From assembly GCA_017999895.1 (NCBI GenBank), contig JAGNKY010000006.1, positions 101,771 to 165,770 on the forward strand: a stretch of 64,000 nucleotides of DNA, in the 5' to 3' direction. Below are positions 1 through 9,354 of the stretch, piece by piece (positions within the stretch are counted from its first letter, which is position 1; every line of letters starts with the position of its first letter). Made by a program: the position numbers and the translations under genes. The notes under the pieces were generated by a model that saw nothing but the letters and a program-made list of their open reading frames with translations, searched no databases and was not told where the DNA came from. This DNA comes from Bacteroidales bacterium (GTDB lineage: Bacteria; Bacteroidota; Bacteroidia; Bacteroidales; VadinHA17).

Positions 1-1470
1 GCACTCGATGCTGTTACAAGGGGCTATAAAGTTCTTCTTCTCGAGAAATCCGACATTGCTAAAGAAACTTCTTCAAGAAGCACAAAGCTCGTTCATGGAG
101 GAGTCAGGTACCTCCAACAGGGCGATGTTCTACTCGTAATGGAAGCTTTGAAAGAACGAGGGATAATGATCCGAAATGCCTCGCACCTGACTTCCGATCA
201 GGAATTTGTTATCCCTGCTTACACATGGTTTGATGTAATATTATATACCGTGGGCCTGAAATTTTATGATATCCTTTCTGGAAGATTGAGCCTTGGTAAA
301 TCGTATTTTATTAATAAGGAAAAAGTTATTTCACGGCTACCTAACATAAGGAGGGAAGGTTTGAAAGGCGGTATAGTATATCACGATGGAAAGTTTGACG
401 ATTCAAGGATGGCAATATCTCTTGCGGCCGCATGCGTAAGACATGGAGGAACGGTATTGAATTACTTTGAGGTCAAAGATCTGATAAAAGATGAGAACGG
501 AAAAGTAAAAGGGGTAAAAGCTTATGATGTGATATCAAAGGAAGAGTATTTCATAGAATCGAAACTGGTTATCAATGCTACAGGTGTATTTGCCGACGAT
601 ATACTGAAAATGGATAATCCTGCTGCCAAAAGTATTATTAAACCGAGTCAGGGTGTCCATATTGTACTCGATAATTATTTCCTACAGGGTAATTCCGCTT
701 TGATGATACCGAAAACTGAAGACGGACGCGTTCTTTTTGCAATCCCGTGGCACGGTAAAGTTATTGCAGGCACTACCGATACCCCGCTTGATAAAATCAG
801 TTCCGAGCCTGTCGCCTTTGACGAAGAGATTACGTTTATCCTTCGGAATGCTGGACAATATCTTGTTAAAAAGCCTGAGAAGAAAGACATCCTCTCCGTT
901 TATGCGGGCCTACGCCCTCTTGCATCTGACCCTGATAATCCTCATTCAACAAAGGAAATATCCAGAAGGCATAAAATTATCGTGTCGAAGTCAGGCCTTG
1001 TTACAATTACCGGAGGGAAATGGACAACATACCGACGAATGGCTGAAGAGACAATCGACGCTGCTATTAAAGCGGGGATAATAGAGAAACGGAAATGCAT
1101 CACGCGAACTTTGAAAATAGATTCGGTTCCTGAAAATCTACCGGATGACAGACTTCGTATTTATGGAGAGAAAGCCAGGGAAATTATAGATATCATGAAT
1201 GAAAATCCTGAAAATGCCGAAAAAATATCTGAATTTTTACCATATACAAAGGCTGAAATAATATGGATATGTTATAATGAAATGCCTGTTAATCTTGAAG
1301 ATATAATGGCAAGAAGAACAAGATCCATCCTCCTTGATGCAAAAGCTGCAAGGGAAGCAGCTCCTGCTGTGGTAAAAATTATGGCAAAAGAATTAGGTTT
1401 TGATGAGAAATGGGAAGATGAACAGAAAGAAAGTTTTAGCCGGCTTGTGAAAAACTATATTTGTCAGTAA
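1..1470 (+). CDS. glpD: Aerobic glycerol-3-phosphate dehydrogenase, 5' end cut by window
   Basis: FAD-dependent enzyme that oxidises sn-glycerol 3-phosphate to dihydroxyacetone phosphate and passes electrons to quinone at the inner membrane. The frame is open from base 1. The residues before the first internal ATG (139) already read like the family, including a TSSRSTKLVHGG segment, so the true start lies outside the window and the FAD-binding GxGxxG is missing only for that reason. A DAO-type core, the ITGGKWTTYRRMAEE motif near the end of the core and a DAO C-terminal domain are visible. glpK follows after 27 bases, so the two are probably co-transcribed. What is seen is a normal family member without internal lesions. 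Confidence 0.93.
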   Translation, partial: ALDAVTRGYKVLLLEKSDIAKETSSRSTKLVHGGVRYLQQGDVLLVMEALKERGIMIRNASHLTSDQEFVIPAYTWFDVILYTVGLKFYDILSGRLSLGKSYFINKEKVISRLPNIRREGLKGGIVYHDGKFDDSRMAISLAAACVRHGGTVLNYFEVKDLIKDENGKVKGVKAYDVISKEEYFIESKLVINATGVFADDILKMDNPAAKSIIKPSQGVHIVLDNYFLQGNSALMIPKTEDGRVLFAIPWHGKVIAGTTDTPLDKISSEPVAFDEEITFILRNAGQYLVKKPEKKDILSVYAGLRPLASDPDNPHSTKEISRRHKIIVSKSGLVTITGGKWTTYRRMAEETIDAAIKAGIIEKRKCITRTLKIDSVPENLPDDRLRIYGEKAREIIDIMNENPENAEKISEFLPYTKAEIIWICYNEMPVNLEDIMARRTRSILLDAKAAREAAPAVVKIMAKELGFDEKWEDEQKESFSRLVKNYICQ

Positions 1471-1497
1471 TATTTTGCGTATATAATATAATAAATT

Positions 1498-2997
1498 ATG
1501 AATGGCTATATTCTTGCTCTCGATCAGGGAACTACAAGTTCAAGAGCTATTATTTTTGATTATAACGGACAGATTTTGACTTCTGCTCAAAAGGAATTTA
1601 CTCAGATTTATCCTGAGCCCGGTTGGGTCGAACATAACCCTCAAGAAATATTATCGTCTCAAGCTGAGGTTGCAGATAGAGCATTAAACCAGGCCGGAAT
1701 TAAAAGTCATGATGTTGTGGCAACAGGGATTACAAATCAGCGTGAAACAACCATTGTATGGGACCGGAGCACAGGTAACCCTGTTTATAATGCAATTGTA
1801 TGGCAGGACAGACGTACTGCTGATTACTGCGACCGGCTTAAAGAAGAGGGAATTACTGAAATCATAAGGGATAAAACAGGCTTAATTATTGATGCTTATT
1901 TTTCTGCAACCAAGGTAAAATGGATTCTGGATAATGTGAACGGTGCACGTTCTCTTGCCGAAAAGGGACAGCTTGCTTTCGGAACTGTTGACTCATGGCT
2001 TGTATGGAACCTTACCGGCGGGAAGCTCCATATTACAGATGTGTCGAATGCTTCAAGAACTATGTTATTTAATATAAATACATTAACCTGGGATAGAGAA
2101 CTTCTTAAACTATTTAATATCCCTGAAAGTATTTTACCTGAAGTAAGAACCTCAAGTGAAATTTATGGTGAAACAAGTAATATTTTTAGATCGCCTGTGG
2201 TAATTTCAGGTATAGCTGGTGACCAGCAAGCGGCATTGTTTGGGCAGATGTGCATCGAACCCGGGATGGTTAAAAACACTTATGGCACCGGTTGTTTCAT
2301 GATGATGAACGTGGGCGATAAACCGGTTAAATCCGAAAATAAGCTTCTGACAACAATAGCCTGGCAGATAGGTAATGAAATCCAGTATGCCCTTGAAGGT
2401 AGCATATTTATTGCCGGAGCAGTAGTGCAATGGCTTAGGGATGGATTGGGTATAATAAAGAATTCTGCAGAAGTTGAAAAACTTGCAAGTAAAGTTGAAG
2501 ACAGCGGAGGTGTTTATTTCGTACCAGCTTTTGCAGGGCTTGGAGCCCCGCACTGGAATCAGCATGCGCGTGGAACTATCGTAGGTATAACCAGAGGCAC
2601 AACATCAGCACATATAGCACGTGCTTCACTCGACAGTATCGCTTACCAGACCCTTGAAGTTCTGAAAGCAATGGAAAAAGATTCATTAATAAATATTCAT
2701 GAACTCAGAGTTGATGGTGGCGCAACTGTTAATAATCTTTTGATGCAGTTCCAATCGGATATTTTACAAACAAAAGTAGTTCGACCAAAAATAACGGAAA
2801 CAACTGCTCTTGGCGCTGCATACCTGGCAGGAATCGCAACAGGATACTGGAATAGTCAGGATGAGATTAAGAAACAATGGCAAATTGACAGAATTTTTTC
2901 TCCTTCTATTGATAAAGCATCGTCTGAAAAGCTTACTGAGGGATGGAACCGGGCGATTCAGACCACAATTTCATGGGCAGAAGAAGAAAGAGAATAA
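1498..2997 (+). CDS. glpK: Glycerol kinase
   Basis: ATP-dependent phosphorylation of glycerol to glycerol 3-phosphate, the substrate of the dehydrogenase encoded just upstream. The 499-residue length is that of the FGGY-family glycerol kinases. The N-terminal phosphate-binding motif ([16 protein letters not shown], residues 6-21) and the second nucleotide-binding motif ([13 protein letters not shown], about residue 239) are present, and so is DGGATVNN near the C terminus. The ATG at 1498 gives a family-typical N terminus without extension. No Shine-Dalgarno sequence is visible. Together with the neighbours on both sides it forms a complete uptake-and-oxidation route for glycerol. Confidence 0.96.
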   Translation: MNGYILALDQGTTSSRAIIFDYNGQILTSAQKEFTQIYPEPGWVEHNPQEILSSQAEVADRALNQAGIKSHDVVATGITNQRETTIVWDRSTGNPVYNAIVWQDRRTADYCDRLKEEGITEIIRDKTGLIIDAYFSATKVKWILDNVNGARSLAEKGQLAFGTVDSWLVWNLTGGKLHITDVSNASRTMLFNINTLTWDRELLKLFNIPESILPEVRTSSEIYGETSNIFRSPVVISGIAGDQQAALFGQMCIEPGMVKNTYGTGCFMMMNVGDKPVKSENKLLTTIAWQIGNEIQYALEGSIFIAGAVVQWLRDGLGIIKNSAEVEKLASKVEDSGGVYFVPAFAGLGAPHWNQHARGTIVGITRGTTSAHIARASLDSIAYQTLEVLKAMEKDSLINIHELRVDGGATVNNLLMQFQSDILQTKVVRPKITETTALGAAYLAGIATGYWNSQDEIKKQWQIDRIFSPSIDKASSEKLTEGWNRAIQTTISWAEEERE

Positions 2998-3025
2998 ATT
3001 AGTGGGCGTCAGGCGAGTTGTGATA

Positions 3026-3109
3026 GACGAGAGAAAGTAGGAAGAAAGGGAGAAAATGTAAATTGCAAATTGCAAAACAAAACAATAAACGGGAAACGTT
3101 AAACTAAAG
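3026..3109 (+). repeat. Degenerate 7-bp tandem array (12 units)
   Basis: Downstream of glpK the sequence can be cut into twelve successive 7-base units, for example GAAAGTA, GGAAGAA, AGGGAGA, AAATGTA, AATTGCA twice, ACGGGAA and ACGTTAA. Units are related but rarely identical, A-rich at the edges and purine-rich on the + strand in the first half. No open frame of note crosses it. Confidence 0.6.
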
Positions 3110-3111
3110 TA

Positions 3112-3204
3112 CAACTGAATGACCATTGAATGACTATCGAATGACCATTGAATGACGATTGAATGACTATCGAATGACAACTGAATAACAACCGAATGAC
3201 CATT
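3112..3204 (+). repeat. 11-bp tandem repeat, about 8.5 units
   Basis: Eight contiguous 11-base units of the form CNAYYGAATGA, such as CCATTGAATGA and CTATCGAATGA, run from 3112 to 3199 and are followed by a partial unit CCATT. Variation is concentrated in bases 2-5 of the unit while GAATGA is almost fixed (one GAATAA). It directly follows the 7-bp array. Confidence 0.85.
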
Positions 3205-3227
3205 ATTCTTATATTATAAATAAAAAA

Positions 3228-3261
3228 CAAAAATCGAAATCGGAAATCAAAAATCTAAAAT
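3228..3261 (+). repeat. Second degenerate 7-bp array (5 units)
   Basis: Units CAAAAAT, CGAAAT (6 bases), CGGAAAT, CAAAAAT and CTAAAAT lie in tandem immediately before the channel gene start at 3270. It is the third short-period block in the same intergenic space. Confidence 0.55.
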
Positions 3262-3269
3262 AGTTAAGT

Positions 3270-3983
3270 ATGAGCCAGTTTTTTGCAGAATTTATTGGAA
3301 CAGCCATGATTCTTTGTTTTGGAAGCGGTGTTGTGTCAAATGTGCTGCTTACAAAGACCAAAGGCAACAACAGTGGATGGATTGTTATAACCTTCGGATG
3401 GGCTATCGGTGTTTTCACAGGCGTTTTGATAGCTGCTGAGGCGAGCGGTGCCCATCTTAATCCTGCCGTGACACTTGGTCTTGTTCTGGTGGGAAAATTT
3501 TCAGCTTCTCAGATGCCTTTATATATAATAGCACAATTGCTTGGAGCCATGTTTGGTTCAGGCCTCGCATGGCTTGCCTACAAAAAGCATTTTGATGAGA
3601 CAGCAGATGCAAATGCAAAACTTGCAGTGTTTTGCACAATACCTAATATTAGGAGTTACTGGTATAATTTAATTACTGAGATTATCGGAACATTTGTTCT
3701 TGTTCTGGCAGTGCTTTATATGGCAAAACCGGAAGTGGGGCTGGGCGCACTGAATGCTCTCCCTGTTGCTCTTGTTGTGCTGGGTATAGGTCTGGCACTG
3801 GGTGGCCCTACAGGATATGCTATTAACCCTGCCCGTGACCTAGGACCAAGGATAATGCACTTTCTTTTACCAATAAAAGGTAAACGAAACAGCGACTGGA
3901 GTTATTCATGGGTACCAATAGTCGGCCCAATGGTTGGAGCTTCTCTTGCAGCAGCTACATTTCTGCTCTTTGGCGGTTCGTAA
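3270..3983 (+). CDS. glpF: MIP-family glycerol/water channel
   Basis: Integral inner-membrane channel of the aquaporin superfamily. The 237-residue protein has six predicted hydrophobic segments in two homologous halves. The two NPA boxes are intact: HLNPAVTLG near residue 62 and AINPARDLGPR near residue 184. The Asp directly after the second NPAR is the residue that marks glycerol-conducting members. Its position after glpD and glpK supports glycerol uptake, although 272 bases of repeat-rich DNA separate it from glpK, so a separate promoter is possible. The ATG at 3270 gives the expected start just before the first membrane segment. Confidence 0.9.
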   Translation: MSQFFAEFIGTAMILCFGSGVVSNVLLTKTKGNNSGWIVITFGWAIGVFTGVLIAAEASGAHLNPAVTLGLVLVGKFSASQMPLYIIAQLLGAMFGSGLAWLAYKKHFDETADANAKLAVFCTIPNIRSYWYNLITEIIGTFVLVLAVLYMAKPEVGLGALNALPVALVVLGIGLALGGPTGYAINPARDLGPRIMHFLLPIKGKRNSDWSYSWVPIVGPMVGASLAAATFLLFGGS

Positions 3984-4015
3984 AAATAAAAATCCCCTGC
4001 CGCTTTGCGGCAAGG
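3984..4015 (-). terminator. Rho-independent terminator behind tRNA-fMet
   Basis: The stem TGCCGC/GCGGCA (3998-4012, loop TTT), extended by CC/GG with one bulged base, is followed on the minus strand by a T-rich tract (3993-3984). It lies 13 bases past the tRNA 3' end. Because the channel gene ends at 3983 in the opposite direction, it separates the two converging units. Confidence 0.75.
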
Positions 4016-4027
4016 AATTTCTCTTTG

Positions 4028-4099
<72 letters not shown>

Positions 4100-4177
4100 G
4101 TATAATATATTTGAAAGAACTGTGACGGGCTTTTGTCTAACTTCCGACAGACAATAACCTCTTAATTTTAAGACTCA

Positions 4178-4185
4178 CAAAGTTA
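4178..4185 (-). promoter_or_regulatory. Putative -7 box for tRNA-fMet
   Basis: Minus-strand TAACTTTG matches the Bacteroidota TAnnTTTG box and points toward the tRNA, about 80 bases away. No clear -33 TTG is seen at the usual distance. Confidence 0.4.
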
Positions 4186-4398
4186 CAAATTTTTTAAAAG
4201 CCGATGACTTAAATAAAAAAATATTATCAAATTAATTGTCATATTACTTTTTTCAGTTTACTTAATACTCTTAATTTAATACTAAAAGTTTATTAGCTGT
4301 TGAATGTGAAAGAAAATGAACAGAATAAAAAATTTGGTGATTTTATTAAGCTTTAATTTCAATTAAGTTTATCAAATTTAAAATCGTGTCAGGTTTAT

Positions 4399-4406
4399 TA
4401 TCTTTG
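4399..4406 (+). promoter_or_regulatory. Putative -7 box for the M23-dxr-rseP operon
   Basis: TATCTTTG is an exact TAnnTTTG match. The expected transcription start, about 4410, leaves a leader of roughly 17 bases before the ATG at 4427. This supports 4427 over the TTG at 4415 as start codon. Confidence 0.5.
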
Positions 4407-4426
4407 TTGCCTTATTGCTTATAAAA

Positions 4427-5284
4427 ATGGCAAAGGAAGAAAAGAAAAAAAGAAACTGGCGAGATAAATATAGATTTACTATTTATAATGATACTACTTT
4501 TGAAGAAGTCTGGAAAGTAAAACTTACCCGTTATAATGCTTTCATACTTATTTCATTAGTTATATTAATTATTATAGGGTCAACTGTTTGCTTAATTACA
4601 TTTACAAATCTTAGAGAATTTATACCCGGATATCCGGATGTGGAAATGAGAAGAAATATCTTGATAAGTGCTATAAGGCTCGATTCTCTGGAAAGGGAAC
4701 TGGAACTGAGAGATAAGTATTTTGCAAATCTTAATGCGATTATCTCAGGTCGGGAACCTGAAGAGATAACGATCTCTTCTGATACAGGAAGGAAATATAG
4801 TAATATTGAATTCCGGACTATTCCTGAAACTGATCAATTAAGATCTCAAGTAGAAAAGGAAGAAAGATATAATCTTATTTTTCCGAGGGCGGATGAATCG
4901 TCTGGGCTTGCAGATCTTCATTTTTTCCCTCCGGTAAAAGGTATTATTACAGGCAAGTTTGATTCGAGAACAAAGCATTTTGGAACTGATATTGTTACAC
5001 GTCCTGGATCAACTGTTTTGGCTGCTCTTGATGGTACAATTATTTTTACAGGATGGACAATGGAAACCGGATACGTAATAGGGTTACAACATAAAGATAA
5101 CCTTGTTACTGTTTATAAACATAATGCTTCACTACTAAAGGAAAATGGAGATTTTGTAAGAGCAGGGGAGGCAATTTCTGTTGTAGGAGGTTCAGGAGAA
5201 CTTTACACATCGGGTCCTCACCTTCATTTTGAAATATGGTATAAAGGCATTCCTCTGGATCCTGAAAGACATATTTTTTTCTAA
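4427..5284 (+). CDS. Membrane-anchored M23 family peptidase
   Basis: Likely cell-wall endopeptidase or wall-factor of the lysostaphin/LytM type. The N terminus (residues 1-35) is charged and lysine-rich, one hydrophobic segment follows at about 36-58, then a periplasmic stretch and the M23 domain from about residue 160. The zinc site is complete: His and Asp in KHFGTDIVT (about 183-187) and HLHFE (about 264). The start at ATG 4427 is preferred to an in-frame TTG at 4415, because the -7 box at 4399 places the transcript start at about the TTG. dxr follows after 20 bases and is probably co-transcribed. The substrate bond cannot be told from sequence. Confidence 0.85.
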   Translation: MAKEEKKKRNWRDKYRFTIYNDTTFEEVWKVKLTRYNAFILISLVILIIIGSTVCLITFTNLREFIPGYPDVEMRRNILISAIRLDSLERELELRDKYFANLNAIISGREPEEITISSDTGRKYSNIEFRTIPETDQLRSQVEKEERYNLIFPRADESSGLADLHFFPPVKGIITGKFDSRTKHFGTDIVTRPGSTVLAALDGTIIFTGWTMETGYVIGLQHKDNLVTVYKHNASLLKENGDFVRAGEAISVVGGSGELYTSGPHLHFEIWYKGIPLDPERHIFF

Positions 5285-5304
5285 TTTTCGAACAAATTTT
5301 TAAT

Positions 5305-6483
5305 ATGGATCGGCCAAAAAGGATTGCAATTCTTGGTTCAACCGGATCGATTGGTAAGCAAGCTCTTGATATTATAAATAAATACCCTGACAGGTTCAGC
5401 ATGGAAGTTCTTACGGCCGGCAGCAATAAAGCCCTTCTTATAAGTCAGGCGAAAAAATTTCTCCCTAAAATTGTAGTTATAGCGAATAAAAATTGTTATA
5501 AAGAAGTTAAGGATGCGCTTGCGGGATTGCCTGTAGAGGTTTTGGCAGGGGTTAATGAAATTGAAAATGTGGCCGTTAACTCTGATGCCGAGTTAATCCT
5601 TGCTGCTATGGTTGGCTATGCCGGTATGAAGCCGGTTCTTTCTGCTGTAAAAACAGGAAAAGACATAGCTCTTGCCAATAAGGAAACACTTGTTGTTGCC
5701 GGAGAACTTATTACCCGGGAAGCTTCAAAATCGGGAAGCAGAATCATTCCGGTCGATTCCGAACATTCCGCATTGTTTCAGTGCATGGTAGGTGAGAACA
5801 GAAAAGCTGTGGAAAAATTAATTCTGACTGCTTCAGGCGGCCCTTTTTTGAATTATACTTACGAACAACTTTTATATGTGACCCCTGAACAGGCGTTGAA
5901 ACATCCAAGATGGGATATGGGGAGCAAAATAACAATCGACTCGGCAACATTGATGAATAAAGGACTCGAAGTGATAGAAGCAAAATGGCTTTTTGATATT
6001 GACCCTGAAAGAATCGATGTTGTTATTCATCCTCAATCAATAATTCATTCTCTTGTTTATTTTCACGATGGCTCGGTGAAAGCTCAACTTGGCCTGCCCG
6101 ACATGCGAATTCCGATTCTTTACGCTCTTGGCTTCCCTGAAAGAATTCCCTCCGACTTACCAAGGCTCGATCTCACAGAATTGTCGCTTTTGACTTTTAT
6201 GAAACCCGACATAACTCTTTTCCATAACCTTCCTCTTGCGTATGAGGCCCTCAAAATAGGAGGCAATATGCCTTGCATAATGAATGCTGCAAATGAAGTG
6301 GCTGTAAAAAGTTTTCTTGAAGGCAGAGCAGGATTTTTACAAATATCTGATATAGTAGAATATGCAATGGCGAAAACTACCTTTGTACAGGAAATAAACC
6401 TTGAAATCCTTGAATCGGCCGATTTTGAGAGTAGAGAAATAGCAAAAAACTATATTACAAATAATTTACAACTGAAAAGATGA
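5305..6483 (+). CDS. dxr: 1-deoxy-D-xylulose-5-phosphate reductoisomerase
   Basis: Second step of the MEP isoprenoid pathway: NADPH-dependent conversion of DXP to 2-C-methyl-D-erythritol 4-phosphate in the cytoplasm. The 392-residue protein opens with the NADPH-binding GSTGSIG (residues 11-17). The metal and substrate segment VDSEHSALFQ (about 149) and the ASGGPF and NSATLMNKGLEVIEA-type segments are present. The stop codon overlaps the start of rseP (ATGA, 6480-6483), which points to translational coupling. The dxr-rseP order is common in bacteria. Confidence 0.97.
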   Translation: MDRPKRIAILGSTGSIGKQALDIINKYPDRFSMEVLTAGSNKALLISQAKKFLPKIVVIANKNCYKEVKDALAGLPVEVLAGVNEIENVAVNSDAELILAAMVGYAGMKPVLSAVKTGKDIALANKETLVVAGELITREASKSGSRIIPVDSEHSALFQCMVGENRKAVEKLILTASGGPFLNYTYEQLLYVTPEQALKHPRWDMGSKITIDSATLMNKGLEVIEAKWLFDIDPERIDVVIHPQSIIHSLVYFHDGSVKAQLGLPDMRIPILYALGFPERIPSDLPRLDLTELSLLTFMKPDITLFHNLPLAYEALKIGGNMPCIMNAANEVAVKSFLEGRAGFLQISDIVEYAMAKTTFVQEINLEILESADFESREIAKNYITNNLQLKR

Positions 6484-7805
6484 CTGTACTGATAAAAATA
6501 CTTCAATTTATTTTAAGTCTTTCAATTCTGATTATAATTCATGAATTCGGCCATTTTATCTTTGCAAAGATGTTTAAAACAAGAGTGGAAAAATTCTATC
6601 TTTTTTTCGACCCGTGGTTTTCTATTTTTAAATTTAAGAAAGGAGAGACCGAATATGGATTAGGATGGTTGCCATTAGGCGGATATGTAAAAATTGCAGG
6701 AATGATTGACGAGTCGCTCGATACGGAACAGCTTAAGAAACCACCCGAGCCATGGGAATTCAGGTCAAAACCTTCATGGCAGAGACTTCTTATAATGGTC
6801 GCCGGAGTTTTGTTTAATTTTCTTTTTGCTATACTCATTTATGTCATGGTCCTTTACAAATGGGGAGAAACATATCTACCTACTTCCAGCGTAAAATACG
6901 GGATTGTAACCGATAGCGTCGGATATTCAATAGGACTTAGAAATGGAGATAAAATTTTATCGGTTGACGGTCAGTATATAGACAATTTTTATCAGATTCA
7001 AAAGGAAATAATTCTCAATAATAAGAAAACAATACAGGTAGAAAGAAATGGGGAGATAATAAATATAAATATCCCACAGGAATATATAAATAGCGCAATA
7101 AAAGGAGGAGGGCGAATTGAGCCAAGGATTCCTTTTTCTACTTTTATTGTGAGCGGCTTTGGGAAAAATTCACCGGCTAAAATTGCAGGAGTAAAAGAAG
7201 GTGATGAAATTAAAGGAGTAGATAATCAACAATTTGAATTCTTTGACGAGTTCCAGAATTACCTTATGCAGAATAAAGGTAAAGTTGTAACCCTGAATAT
7301 TGTTCGAAACGGTGAAAATTTAGATATTCCGGTTACTGTAAATCAAAACGGACGTCTTGAGATAATTCGCTCGTATGAAAATATTTTCGAGCTTAAAACT
7401 GTAAATTATAGCTTTATAGAATCAATTCCAGAAGGCATTAAACTTGGTATTAGTACTATAAGTGATTATCTTAAACAGTTTAAACTAATATTTTCGAAGG
7501 AAGCTAAAGGATATGAGTCACTTGGAGGTTTCATTACTATAGGAAGCATATTTCCTGGAATCTGGAACTGGCAGTCATTCTGGAATCTTACCGCATTTTT
7601 GTCAATAATTCTGGCTGTTATGAATATTATTCCAATTCCAGGGCTTGATGGCGGTCATATTCTTTTCCTTTTGTATGAAGTTATAACCAGAAGAAAACCA
7701 AGCGATAAATTCCTCGAATATGCCCAGATAGTTGGCATGATATTTCTTTTTGCTCTGTTGATTTATGCAAATGCCAATGATATAATAAGACTTCTGAATA
7801 AATAA
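6480..7805 (+). CDS. rseP: Site-2 protease RseP
   Basis: Intramembrane zinc metalloprotease that cuts membrane-bound anti-sigma factors or leftover signal peptides. The HEFGH zinc motif (residues 21-25) lies in the first membrane segment, and the second conserved motif IPGLDGGH lies near residue 388. Two PDZ-like periplasmic regions lie between (around residues 130-200 and 215-290). At 441 residues the length matches other Bacteroidota RseP. An ECF sigma factor is encoded elsewhere in the window (41864-42367) but no anti-sigma factor is adjacent, so the substrate is not suggested by context. Confidence 0.93.
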   Translation: MTVLIKILQFILSLSILIIIHEFGHFIFAKMFKTRVEKFYLFFDPWFSIFKFKKGETEYGLGWLPLGGYVKIAGMIDESLDTEQLKKPPEPWEFRSKPSWQRLLIMVAGVLFNFLFAILIYVMVLYKWGETYLPTSSVKYGIVTDSVGYSIGLRNGDKILSVDGQYIDNFYQIQKEIILNNKKTIQVERNGEIININIPQEYINSAIKGGGRIEPRIPFSTFIVSGFGKNSPAKIAGVKEGDEIKGVDNQQFEFFDEFQNYLMQNKGKVVTLNIVRNGENLDIPVTVNQNGRLEIIRSYENIFELKTVNYSFIESIPEGIKLGISTISDYLKQFKLIFSKEAKGYESLGGFITIGSIFPGIWNWQSFWNLTAFLSIILAVMNIIPIPGLDGGHILFLLYEVITRRKPSDKFLEYAQIVGMIFLFALLIYANANDIIRLLNK

Positions 7806-7815
7806 TTTTTTATGC

Positions 7816-7845
7816 TTTGTTTTTATCAAAGTAATTGTAACTTTG
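7816..7845 (+). promoter_or_regulatory. Promoter of tatA
   Basis: TTTG (7816-7819), an 18-base spacer and TAACTTTG (7838-7845) match the -33 / -7 Bacteroidota promoter. The predicted start near 7850 leaves about 20 bases before ATG 7870. Confidence 0.6.
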
Positions 7846-7869
7846 TAATGTTTTTTAAAATTTAAGAAA

Positions 7870-8046
7870 ATGGGAAAGATAGGACCTTTGGAGATTGTTT
7901 TAATTTTGTTAATTGTCGTGCTTCTGTTTGGCGGCCGCAAGATACCTGAACTTATGAAAGGCATCGGACATGGACTGAAAGAATTCAAGAAGGCTACTAA
8001 AGATGATCCTGAAGAGGAGAAGAAAGAAATTGTTAATAAAGATTAA
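7870..8046 (+). CDS. tatA: Twin-arginine translocase subunit TatA/TatE
   Basis: A 58-residue membrane protein, short enough to be missed by many gene callers. It has the TatA plan: a short N terminus, one hydrophobic helix (about residues 7-20, rich in I, L and V), the hinge FGGRKIPEL, an amphipathic helix ([13 protein letters not shown]) and an acidic-basic tail. TatA oligomers form the pore for folded proteins carrying twin-arginine signals. It has its own promoter. Its stop overlaps the stop of the converging mqnC by sharing a TTAA. No tatC lies in the window, so the rest of the machinery must be elsewhere. Confidence 0.9.
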   Translation: MGKIGPLEIVLILLIVVLLFGGRKIPELMKGIGHGLKEFKKATKDDPEEEKKEIVNKD

Positions 8047-9131
8047 TTTTCAGGTTCATATTTCTGGTTTCTTTTTACTGACGTAAAACCGGCCTCTTTT
8101 ATTATTGAACATATTGTATCAGAATCAAATATGTGAATATCGCCAGCGCTACGGATTACATTTTCTTCAATCATAATTGAACCAAGATCATTAGCGCCCG
8201 AATGAAGTGACATCATTGCTATTTCTTTTCCTACAGTAAGCAGTGATGCTTGAATATTAGGAATATTATTTAATATTATCCTGCTTATTGCAATTAACCT
8301 GATATATTCAGGACCGTCGATATTATTCATAACACCTGAATATTTGTAAAGTAGTGTATTCTTATGCTGAAAAGGCCAGGGAATAAAAGTAATAAAACCA
8401 TAGCTACCTTCAGGTTTTTCAGATTGCAAATCGCGTAATTTTATTAAGTGCATTACACGTTCTTCTCTCGTTTCAATATGCCCTGCCATCATTGTGGCAG
8501 ATGTTGGAAGATTTAATTTATGTGCTTCGCGCATCACTTCAAGCCATTCATCAACAGTTGCTTTCGCTGGCGAAATATTCTTTCTCACCCTTTCGGAAAG
8601 AATCTCAGCACCGGCGCCAGGCAAACTATCAAGGCCGGCATTAATTAATTCCAGAAGCACTTCCCTGAAAGTTAATCCTTCTTTTCTGGCAAGATATACT
8701 ATTTCAGGAGGCCCTAAAGCATGTAACTTCAAAGCTGGATATTCGTTTTTAAGCAAAGTAAAAAGATTCTTATAAAATACAAGCCCAAGTTCAGGATTCA
8801 TTCCTCCCTGCAATAAAAGTTGCTTTCCGCCAAGTGCAAACAATTGGTCAATCTTTTCCCGATACTGCTCTATAGTGGTTATATACGCATCATCAGAATT
8901 TTTCCGACGACAAAAATTACAAAAAGAACATTGTGAGAAACATATATTGGTGATGTTGACGTTTCTGTCTATTATCCAGCCGACTTTATTGTCGGGATGA
9001 AGCCTTTTTCTAATCTGATCGGCATAGAACATAAGCAGTGAAGAGGGAGCATGATTATATAATAATATCCCTTCTTCAAAAGAAATAGGCTCCATCTTTA
9101 AAGCGCGATTAAGAATATTTTCGAATTCCAT
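8043..9131 (-). CDS. mqnC: Cyclic dehypoxanthinyl futalosine synthase
   Basis: Radical SAM enzyme of the futalosine route to menaquinone, which closes the second ring of dehypoxanthinylfutalosine. The cluster ligands are C64, C68 and C71 in CFSQCSFC. The segment [16 protein letters not shown] and the following [14 protein letters not shown] are characteristic of MqnC and separate it from CofH and MqnE. At 362 residues the length is normal. It stands alone, without mqnA, mqnB, mqnD or mqnE in the window. CofH-type enzymes are the main alternative, less likely because of the motif above. Confidence 0.87.
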   Translation of the reverse strand: MEFENILNRALKMEPISFEEGILLYNHAPSSLLMFYADQIRKRLHPDNKVGWIIDRNVNITNICFSQCSFCNFCRRKNSDDAYITTIEQYREKIDQLFALGGKQLLLQGGMNPELGLVFYKNLFTLLKNEYPALKLHALGPPEIVYLARKEGLTFREVLLELINAGLDSLPGAGAEILSERVRKNISPAKATVDEWLEVMREAHKLNLPTSATMMAGHIETREERVMHLIKLRDLQSEKPEGSYGFITFIPWPFQHKNTLLYKYSGVMNNIDGPEYIRLIAISRIILNNIPNIQASLLTVGKEIAMMSLHSGANDLGSIMIEENVIRSAGDIHIFDSDTICSIIKEAGFTSVKRNQKYEPEN

Positions 9132-9190
9132 TATAAAATTGAACAGGTTATTTATAAATCTATCCTATGATATTGATATTTAAATGAATG

Positions 9191-9198
9191 CAAATGTA
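9191..9198 (-). promoter_or_regulatory. Putative -7 box for mqnC
   Basis: Minus-strand TACATTTG fits TAnnTTTG and lies 60 bases before the mqnC start. No good -33 TTG is seen. Confidence 0.4.
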
Positions 9199-9354
9199 AA
9201 AATTTCACGAGGAGGCTTTGATTTTTTAATTAACTTTACGCTTTCTATCAAAGAGTTAATTTAAAAGATTTTTCGTGTAATACTGATACATATAAATTAT
9301 ACATTGTAATAATCAAATTTATTAAGATTTTTTGTGTTATTAAAATAAATTATT

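Larger units (their letters stand above)
4100..4426. other. Intergenic region between tRNA-fMet and the M23 gene
   Basis: These 327 AT-rich bases hold two divergent promoters (4178-4185 minus, 4399-4406 plus) and a small inverted repeat TTGTCT/AGACAA (4133-4154) in the tRNA leader. No credible coding frame is seen. Confidence 0.6.

Noticed and set aside
3112..3204. Tandem 11-bp units as a CRISPR array
   Set aside because: Units are contiguous, far too short and there are no spacers or cas genes.
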